From Gammaproteobacteria bacterium (GTDB lineage: Bacteria; Pseudomonadota; Gammaproteobacteria; Chromatiales; Chromatiaceae): a stretch of 11,482 bases of DNA. The notes beneath the pieces were generated by a model that ran no database searches, was not told the DNA's origin, and worked only from the letters and a program-made list of their open reading frames with translations. This document shows positions 7,264 to 11,482 of the stretch, piece by piece (the first letter of the stretch is position 1; each line of letters begins with the position of its first letter). Position numbers and translations under genes: made by a program. The DNA is taken from NCBI GenBank assembly GCA_030625445.1, contig DAOUQU010000025.1, positions 1 through 11,482 on the forward strand. The letters run 5' to 3'.

Positions 7264-8118
7264 TTAGCAGCAAGTACTATTCAGAGGCTTTACTCCTTCT
7301 ATAGTGGCCGATACGACATAATCAGTGACATTTCTGCCGGGAGCCCAGTCACGTATAAACTCTTTGGATTCATCCTTGGATTCGATGTGGATATCGGAAA
7401 ACCCCGCCTTTTTTATCATGGCTTCCAACTCCTCTATTAATGAGGCATTTCCCATGCAACCAGCGATGAGCACGTCATCATTACGCATTTCCTCCGGTAG
7501 TTCTACCGTGGCTACGACATCAGAGACCGCCAGACGGCCACCAGGCTTCAATATGCGAAATGCCTCCTTGAATACCCGGAGTTTATCGGGAGAGAGGTTT
7601 ATCACACAGTTGGAGATGATCACGTCAGCCGTATTATCGGCAACAGGCAGGTTTTCGATCTCGCCCAGACGAAATTCGACGTTAGAATATTCTCCTTTCT
7701 CGGCATTGTCACGTGCCTTGGTCACCATATCAGGCGTCATGTCTATACCGATGACGTAACCACTATCACCTACTTCATGAGCGGAGAGGAAGCAGTCAAA
7801 GCCTCCGCCAGCCCCCAGATCTACCACAATCTCACCACAACGTAATGCTGCTATCGCCTTTGGGTTGCCACATCCAAGGCCCATATCAGCGCCTTCCGGG
7901 ACATTGTTTATATCTTTATCGCTGTAACCCAGGCGAGTCGAGATCAAGGTGTTGATGGTTGCTTCGTCCGACACACCACAACAACTCTTCTCTATGCCAC
8001 AGCATTGGCCTGAATTATCGGCCCGGGCCACTTTGGCATAGGAATCACGAACATTTTGACGGTATTTGTCGTTTTTCCCCTGCTCCTTGTACTTTGTATC
8101 CGGTGTGCTATAACTCAT
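7264..8118 (-). CDS. arsM: Arsenite S-adenosylmethionine methyltransferase ArsM
   Basis: ArsM methylates As(III), thiol-bound in the cytoplasm, to methylated and volatile arsenicals. With this start the product is 284 residues. Visible are an N-terminal Cys-rich stretch (Cys39-40 and 46-47), GLGCGNP (80-86, Cys83), the SAM loop DLGAGGGFDCF (100-110), NCVINLSPDK (170-179, Cys171), AGCMGNA (219-225, Cys221) and a terminal Cys-Cys. Cys83, Cys171 and Cys221 correspond to the conserved As(III)-binding cysteines of the family. An upstream in-frame GTG at 8145 adds nine residues. I prefer the ATG at 8118 because AGGAAA (8125-8130) sits six bases before it. It is divergent from the cysteine hydrolase gene and appears more AT-rich than the flanking housekeeping genes, consistent with acquisition. 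No arsR, arsB or arsC is nearby. Confidence 0.93.
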   Translation of the reverse strand: MSYSTPDTKYKEQGKNDKYRQNVRDSYAKVARADNSGQCCGIEKSCCGVSDEATINTLISTRLGYSDKDINNVPEGADMGLGCGNPKAIAALRCGEIVVDLGAGGGFDCFLSAHEVGDSGYVIGIDMTPDMVTKARDNAEKGEYSNVEFRLGEIENLPVADNTADVIISNCVINLSPDKLRVFKEAFRILKPGGRLAVSDVVATVELPEEMRNDDVLIAGCMGNASLIEELEAMIKKAGFSDIHIESKDESKEFIRDWAPGRNVTDYVVSATIEGVKPLNSTCC

Positions 8119-8207
8119 CAATAATTTCCTGTTATTCGTTTTCACAATTGCTAAAAAGAGTCCGATCTCTGATTACATCAGGCTTGCTTACTCCCGACAA
8201 TAACCTG

Positions 8208-8235
8208 ATTGTATATCAGAAAGGAGTTATGCCAA
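8208..8235 (-). promoter_or_regulatory. Putative sigma-70 promoter of arsM with dyad over the -10
   Basis: On the minus strand TTGGCA (8230-8235) and TACAAT (8208-8213) are separated by 16 bp, about 90 bp upstream of the preferred arsM ATG. The dyad CTGAT-N5-ATCAG covers the -10, where a repressor would block polymerase. A second pair, ATCAGG (8178-8183) and CCTGAT (8204-8209), lies just downstream in the leader. An ArsR-type regulator would be the obvious candidate, but none is encoded here. Confidence 0.45.
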
Positions 8236-8317
8236 TGAACGTTTAGGGTTGATGAGCAACAATTCAGTTTTGATTCTGCCGGCCATCCATGATCTGCACC
8301 TCTGTCTGCCCGGCCAT

Positions 8318-8353
8318 CTCCAGGCAGTAACTCTACAGCCTGGGGATTTTTTT
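8318..8353 (+). terminator. Orphan rho-independent terminator-like hairpin, plus strand
   Basis: CTCCAGGC (8318-8325) pairs with GCCTGGGG (8338-8345), an 8-bp stem with one G-T wobble and a 12-nt loop. It is followed by A and seven Ts (8347-8353). No plus-strand gene ends here: arsM is transcribed away from it, and the hydrolase starts 120 bp later. It may end an unannotated short transcript or insulate the hydrolase gene from upstream transcription. The 180 bp before it contain two imperfect copies of TCTGCC(C)GGCCATC (8275-8287 and 8305-8318) but no convincing coding sequence. Confidence 0.45.
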
Positions 8354-8370
8354 GAGACATATAACGAATG

Positions 8371-8424
8371 ACCGGTTCCTACTCACAGTAGGATACTTTT
8401 ACAAATCCAGGTAATAAAACCGGT
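8371..8424. promoter_or_regulatory. Nested inverted repeats upstream of the hydrolase gene
   Basis: ACCGGTT (8371-8377) and AACCGGT (8418-8424) form a 7-bp inverted repeat. Just inside its left arm is the small hairpin CCTAC-tcaca-GTAGG (8378-8392). A third half-site, AACCGG, follows at 8435-8440. They occupy the 100 bp before the hydrolase ATG and could be an operator or a leader structure. I could not identify a good promoter here. Confidence 0.35.
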
Positions 8425-8472
8425 AGTCACAATGAACCGGCCCACATTCACATCGAAGCAACTGATATTAAT

Positions 8473-9144
8473 ATGAACTGGAAAACAGACTATCGCTCCT
8501 TCTACTACGAGGGCGCCGCTGAACCATCGGATCTCTTGCTGCCCGCTGATGAAACTGCGCTGTTGAGTATCGATGTTCAGAACACTTACATGAGACCCTC
8601 GGATAACCCGGTGGAAAGGGCGCGCTGGGCGCCTTTTCATAAGCGTATGCATGAGGTCGTCATCCCGGCGACTGCCGAACTGCAAAACCGTTTTCGGCAA
8701 CATAAGATGGAGGTGCTGCATGCCCGCATTGCCTGCCTGCTGGAGGATGGAAAGGATCGATCATTGAGCCAGAAAAAGCCAGGCTGGAACTATCTGCTGC
8801 TGCCGAAGGAGAGGGAGGATGCCCAGATCGTTGCGGAGCTTGCACCGCGAGAAGGCGAGATCGTGGTCACCAAAACCACCGACAGCGCCCTCACAGGGAC
8901 CAACTTGCGCCTGGTGTTGCACAACATGGGCATAAAGAATGTGGTGCTCACCGGTATATTTACCGATCAGTGCATCTCATCGACGGTGCGCAGCCTGGCG
9001 GATGAAAGTTTCAACGTAATCCTGGTCGAGGATTGTTGTGCGGCGGGAACAGATGAACTCCACCAAAAAGAGCTTGAGATACTTAACATGATCTACTGCC
9101 ATGTCATCAGTAGCGGGGAGTTGCTGAATATCATGGGCATATAG
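8473..9144 (+). CDS. Isochorismatase-like cysteine hydrolase of unknown substrate
   Basis: The 223-residue product belongs to the isochorismatase/nicotinamidase superfamily, cytoplasmic Rossmann-like hydrolases acting on amides, ureides or vinyl ethers. The Asp-Lys-Cys triad is visible: Asp34 in SIDVQN (32-37), Lys134 in VVTKTTDSALTGTNL (131-145) and nucleophile Cys167 in GIFTDQCISSTVRSLA (161-176), so the enzyme should be active. Length is normal. It is not diagnostic of a named enzyme; biuret hydrolase, ureidoacrylate amidohydrolase and maleamate amidohydrolase relatives are all possible. The ATG at 8473 lacks a strong ribosome binding site. It is divergent from arsM with about 350 bp of structured DNA between them, and is followed 206 bp later by a small membrane peptide gene. 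A functional link to arsenic is not evident from the sequence. Confidence 0.85.
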   Translation: MNWKTDYRSFYYEGAAEPSDLLLPADETALLSIDVQNTYMRPSDNPVERARWAPFHKRMHEVVIPATAELQNRFRQHKMEVLHARIACLLEDGKDRSLSQKKPGWNYLLLPKEREDAQIVAELAPREGEIVVTKTTDSALTGTNLRLVLHNMGIKNVVLTGIFTDQCISSTVRSLADESFNVILVEDCCAAGTDELHQKELEILNMIYCHVISSGELLNIMGI

Positions 9145-9265
9145 ATCGGTTGATAAATTTCTCAATAACCCCGTGCAGCAAGCCGGGTTGGGCGTCTGCT
9201 TTTCAGGGCTGCAGAAAAAACCACTTGATTATTCATGGTATAAAAGCATACACTCTGCATCCGAG

Positions 9266-9279
9266 TTGATAATTATCAA
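9266..9279. promoter_or_regulatory. Perfect 14-bp palindrome, candidate operator
   Basis: TTGATAATTATCAA is fully self-complementary and lies 71 bp upstream of the small membrane peptide start. A TTGATT (from 9225) and TACACT (from 9249) spaced 18 bp apart could be a weak promoter just before it. The core GATAATTATC resembles sites of Fur-like or ArsR/SmtB-like repressors, but no 7-1-7 Fur box is complete. A second short palindrome, ATCCGGAT, follows at 9283-9290. Confidence 0.35.
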
Positions 9280-9350
9280 TCTATCCGGATTTCCGGGTAA
9301 ATTATCCGCTAGTGAATCAACTTATAAATATCGAACCAAAGGAGTATCGA

Positions 9351-9470
9351 ATGACTACATCAAGTGCCGGCCATTTTTTTGGCAATATCTGTGTTTCCTG
9401 CGTTGTAACTGCGTTGGTAATTATTGCTGTTGTGAGTGCTGCAACCCTGCTCTGGGTTGGCTCTCTGTAA
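9351..9470 (+). CDS. Small single-pass membrane peptide, 39 residues, unknown function
   Basis: A 39-codon frame starts at ATG 9351 with a near-ideal ribosome binding site, AAAGGAG (9338-9344), six bases upstream, and ends with TAA at 9468-9470. The peptide opens MTTSSAGHFFGN. Residues about 13-37 form one hydrophobic segment rich in Val, Ile, Ala and Leu, with Cys14 and Cys17, and it ends WVGSL. The strong initiation signal, membrane-helix composition and a palindrome upstream argue for a real gene. A longer frame on the same strand crosses this stretch but lacks start signals and contains hairpin DNA. I do not recognise the family. Its position after the hydrolase, inside the arsM-containing insert, may mean a linked role, but this is inference. 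Confidence 0.62.
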   Translation: MTTSSAGHFFGNICVSCVVTALVIIAVVSAATLLWVGSL

Positions 9471-9480
9471 GTTATCTACG

Positions 9481-9536
9481 GGGGGAAGGGGCTATCCATC
9501 AATGGGTTAAACAGGCATCAGTTCTTCACTTCCCCC
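9481..9536. repeat. 8-bp inverted repeat after the small membrane peptide gene
   Basis: GGGGGAAG (9481-9488) and CTTCCCCC (9529-9536) can pair around a 40-nt interior that holds CCATcaATGG. It begins 10 bp past the peptide stop. No T-run follows, so I do not call it a terminator. Confidence 0.4.
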
Positions 9537-9583
9537 GAACCCCCATCCCATGGATTTGTTCAGGGTTTCCGTTGATATTGAAT

Positions 9584-9607
9584 GGAGGCGCGTCTCACCG
9601 CGCCTCC
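9584..9607. terminator. Strong hairpin between convergent genes, possible bidirectional terminator
   Basis: GGAGGCGCG (9584-9592) and CGCGCCTCC (9599-9607) form a perfect 9-bp, GC-rich stem with a 6-nt loop. It lies 15 bp beyond the mpl stop and about 115 bp beyond the plus-strand peptide stop, where a terminator for either direction would be expected. Neither side has a real T-run, so it may act as a weak terminator or an mRNA 3' stabiliser. Confidence 0.5.
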
Positions 9608-9622
9608 TTAGCAGTATCGCCT

Positions 9623-10987
9623 CTATCTCTCCTGAGATGACTTAAGCGCATCCAGAATGCGTTGATGTATCCCTTCAAATCCACCGTTGCTCATCACCAG
9701 GATGGTATCGCCGCTGCGGGCATCTGCTGCTGTGCGTTCGACAATCTCCTGCGTTGAGTCATAAATTTTCGCCTTGTTTCCCATCGGTGCAAAAATCCCG
9801 TTTGCGTCCCACTCCAGGGAAGCGGGAGAGAAGATCAGCACCTGATCTGCTTTTTCCAGAGATGCCGGCAGTGATTCTGCATGAATTCCCATGCGCATGG
9901 TATTGGAGCGCGGTTCCAGGATGGCGATGATGCGCGCATCTCCTGTCTGGCGGCGCAAGCCATTCAATGTGGTTTCAATCGCAGTCGGGTGGTGAGCAAA
10001 GTCATCATAGAGTCGGATGCCGTTGACCTCTCCGCGCAGCTCCATACGGCGTTTGACGTTTTCAAATTTTGCAAGGGCCTCGATGGCAATGCCGGCAGGT
10101 ACACCGGCATGGCGGGCGGCGGCAATGGAGGCCAGTGCATTGCGCACATTGTGGTCGCCCGTCAAAGTCCAGTTGACGGTTCCGCAATCCTTGCTCTCCA
10201 GCAATACCTTGAATGCGCTGCCATCATCATGCAGCAACTCTGCCTGCCACTGGCCGCCGGGTCCCAGGGTCTCCAGCGGCGTCCATCTCCCCATCTCCAG
10301 CACCTCCTGTAACGGCACATCATCGGCGGGCGCAATCAGCAGGCCGTTGCCTGGAACAATGCGCACCAGGTGATGAAACTGGCGCTGGATCATGGCGAGA
10401 TCATCAAAGATATCGGCATGGTCAAACTCAAGATTATTCAGTATCAGAGTGCGTGGACGATAATGCACAAACTTGGAGCGTTTATCGAAAAAAGCAGTGT
10501 CGTACTCATCTGCCTCGACCACAAAAAAAGGCGAGTCGCCGCTGCGTGCAGAGAGACCAAAATTTTTCGGAATGCCGCCGATCAGAAACCCCGGCGCCAT
10601 GCCTGCATCCTCAAGAATCCACGCCAGCATTGCAGCTGTGGTTGTTTTTCCATGGGTTCCGGAAGCAGCCAGCACCCAGCGGTCTTTTAAGATATGTTCT
10701 GACAGCCACTGCGGACCCGAGGTGTATGGCAGTCCGTTGTCGAGCATATATTCCACGGCAGGATTGCCACGCGACATGGCATTGCCGACCACCACCATAT
10801 CCGGAGCAGGCTGCAGATGCCCGGGTTCATATCCCTCCATCAGCGTAATCCCCGCCTCTTCAAGCTGGGTGCTCATTGGGGGATAGACACTGGCATCAGA
10901 ACCAGTCACCGTGTGGCCGGCCTGTCGGGCCAACAGGGCGATGCCACCCATGAACGTTCCGCAAATACCGAGAATGTGGATGTGCAT
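9623..10987 (-). CDS. mpl: UDP-N-acetylmuramate:L-alanyl-gamma-D-glutamyl-meso-diaminopimelate ligase Mpl
   Basis: Mpl re-attaches the recycled tripeptide L-Ala-D-Glu-meso-DAP to UDP-MurNAc in the cytoplasm, saving cell-wall peptide. The 454-residue product is a Mur ligase. Visible motifs are HILGICGTFMGG (4-15, nucleotide/UDP fold), the ATP loop SGTHGKTTT (109-117), EADEYDTAFFDKRSKF, LNNLEFDHADIF, GDHNVRNALA and FAHHPTAIETTL. The frame opens 21 codons further upstream (11050), but I chose the ATG at 10985-10987 because MHIHILGICGTFMGG matches the family N-terminus. The ribosome binding site is weak (GAG six bases upstream). A repeat with CsrA-like sites lies 77-181 bp upstream on the same strand. 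In Pseudomonas ubiX follows directly; here an arsM-containing block intervenes. Confidence 0.96.
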   Translation of the reverse strand: MHIHILGICGTFMGGIALLARQAGHTVTGSDASVYPPMSTQLEEAGITLMEGYEPGHLQPAPDMVVVGNAMSRGNPAVEYMLDNGLPYTSGPQWLSEHILKDRWVLAASGTHGKTTTAAMLAWILEDAGMAPGFLIGGIPKNFGLSARSGDSPFFVVEADEYDTAFFDKRSKFVHYRPRTLILNNLEFDHADIFDDLAMIQRQFHHLVRIVPGNGLLIAPADDVPLQEVLEMGRWTPLETLGPGGQWQAELLHDDGSAFKVLLESKDCGTVNWTLTGDHNVRNALASIAAARHAGVPAGIAIEALAKFENVKRRMELRGEVNGIRLYDDFAHHPTAIETTLNGLRRQTGDARIIAILEPRSNTMRMGIHAESLPASLEKADQVLIFSPASLEWDANGIFAPMGNKAKIYDSTQEIVERTAADARSGDTILVMSNGGFEGIHQRILDALKSSQER

Positions 10988-11063
10988 ATCGTGCTCTATA
11001 GACCTGGGCAGAATAGAAGATGAAGGAAACTTCTCAATAAGGCAGTGCATTCTTCGATGCCGT

Positions 11064-11168
11064 GCAGGGTCGGAACCAGCCTTTCAGCGTCGCTGTAAAT
11101 ACATCCCTGTACGCTCTGACAAAACATCCCTGTTTAGTACAGCCCTGAAAGGCTGGTTCCAACCCTGC
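11064..11168 (-). repeat. 105-bp hairpin repeat with two CsrA-consensus sites
   Basis: Two 24-nt arms (11064-11087 and 11145-11168) are inverted copies with one mismatch. The loop contains GCTGTA (11091-11096) complementary to TACAGC (11138-11143) and two copies of ACATCCCTGT (11101-11110 and 11124-11133). Read on the minus strand these are hairpins TACA-GGGA-TGTA and AAACA-GGGA-TGTTT. GTACAGGGATGT (11101-11112) fits the CsrA SELEX consensus RUACARGGAUGU at all 12 positions; the second site fits 11. The element sits between the right-edge gene and mpl, in the direction both are transcribed. A frame through it (11034-11228) is a by-product of the repeat. Confidence 0.75.
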
Positions 11169-11221
11169 TTTCCTGCAAGGAGTTATTGAAATGTTGCAAA
11201 ATGAAGCATCATACCTTCTTT

Positions 11222-11482
11222 CTACCATTGAGCATGCAATCTCTTCAGCTCCATTTGCAATCCTTCGGCATCACCGTCACCAGGGTAGGTGAGAATTACC
11301 TCAACATCAGGAGAGATGACATAGACAGGGTGTAATGTTGTATCGTTGTCGAGATCTTCACTTGAGAGCTGCCTGCGAAAGCTGTCTATTGAAGCGGCGG
11401 TCGTACCCATGGCAACTTCCACGCCGGGATGATGGTGCGCGATGTTGCGCATCTGCTCATGCGTGGCCGCATCGGCGGCAAC
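11222..11482 (-). CDS. C-terminal fragment of a thioredoxin-fold, SCO/cytochrome-oxidase-assembly-like protein
   Basis: An open frame runs in from the right edge and ends at TAG 11222-11224; 86 residues are visible and the start is outside the window. The ending HPVYVISPDVEVILTYPGD then EGLQMELKRL resembles the last strands of thioredoxin-fold proteins such as SCO1/SenC and the small membrane-anchored proteins encoded near cytochrome c oxidase genes, where a D..G.....YP..D..G...DL..LL pattern is common. A 1-Cys peroxiredoxin tail is an alternative. No cysteine or copper-ligand motif is in the visible part, so function cannot be confirmed. Internal ATG codons such as 11452 are not the likely start, because the frame stays open through the edge in a compatible composition. 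Identification is low confidence; that it is coding is fairly sure. Confidence 0.5.
   Translation of the reverse strand, partial: VAADAATHEQMRNIAHHHPGVEVAMGTTAASIDSFRRQLSSEDLDNDTTLHPVYVISPDVEVILTYPGDGDAEGLQMELKRLHAQW

Noticed and set aside
8178..8360. 60-residue minus-strand frame upstream of arsM
   Set aside because: It has no ribosome binding site, runs through the arsM promoter and the hairpin, and resembles no known protein.
8252..8371. 39-codon plus-strand frame starting at ATG 8252
   Set aside because: The terminator-like hairpin and T-run lie inside it, the Shine-Dalgarno is weak, and no domain or membrane feature is visible.
9266..9279. Classical Fur box
   Set aside because: The palindrome is perfect, but the 19-bp 7-1-7 or three-hexamer Fur pattern is not complete, so I list it only as an unassigned operator candidate.
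9173..9640. 155-residue plus-strand frame between the hydrolase and mpl
   Set aside because: It has no start signals, crosses two hairpins and the end of mpl, and is out of frame with the better-supported 39-residue gene.
10988..11050. Longer mpl start at 11050
   Set aside because: The extra 21 residues do not match the family N-terminus; the ATG at 10987 gives the conserved MHIHILGICGTFMGG opening.
11101..11133. CRISPR-like direct repeats (two ACATCCCTGT copies)
   Set aside because: There are only two 10-nt copies, 13 nt apart, inside a hairpin repeat; no array, leader or cas genes.

Overview
The window looks like a chromosomal segment of a gammaproteobacterium. The main evidence is gene order that I recall from Pseudomonas and relatives: a thiD-thiE-hemL operon, and mpl and ubiX on the same strand. 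An AsrA-type Lon paralog, a DedA-PAP2-LssY fusion protein and several GGA-rich intergenic repeats fit this. A sulfur-oxidising or Chromatiales-like lineage is possible, but the sequence alone does not fix it. I see no rRNA, tRNA, CRISPR array, prophage or insertion-sequence transposase.

Left part (1-1672): two minus-strand genes, rsmA (16S rRNA dimethyltransferase) followed by the N-terminal part of a Lon-family protease, joined by an ATGA stop/start overlap. The rsmA promoter appears to place transcription start on the A of the ATG, so its mRNA may be leaderless. Between rsmA and the divergent thiD lies a 130-bp imperfect palindrome.

Centre (1673-6647): a tightly coupled plus-strand operon, thiD-thiE-hemL (thiamine pyrimidine kinase, thiamine phosphate synthase, glutamate-1-semialdehyde aminomutase), with 4-bp overlaps at both junctions. 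A 238-bp intergenic element follows. It is bounded by 19-bp inverted arms and holds small hairpins with GGA in or near the loop. Then comes a 666-residue membrane protein fusing a DedA transporter domain, a PAP2 phosphatase and an LssY-like tail, probably acting on undecaprenyl-(di)phosphate or other lipid phosphates. Its 3' end overlaps ubiX, on the opposite strand, by 68 bp.

Accessory insert (7189-9622): arsM (arsenite methyltransferase, minus strand), an isochorismatase-like cysteine hydrolase (plus strand) and a 39-residue single-pass membrane peptide (plus strand) sit between ubiX and mpl. Those two genes are often direct neighbours, so this looks like a cassette inserted into an ancestral mpl-ubiX pair. 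Its intergenic DNA holds an arsM promoter with a dyad over the -10, an orphan plus-strand terminator, nested inverted repeats and a perfect 14-bp palindrome.

Right part (9623-11482): mpl (peptidoglycan tripeptide recycling ligase, minus strand), a 105-bp hairpin repeat with two CsrA/RsmA-consensus sites on the strand mpl is read from, and the C-terminal fragment of a thioredoxin-fold (SCO-like) protein running off the edge.

The most interesting non-coding signal is that two unrelated-looking intergenic repeats both carry hairpins matching, or nearly matching, the SELEX-derived CsrA consensus RUACARGGAUGU. This suggests dispersed elements that bind or titrate a Csr/Rsm regulator.
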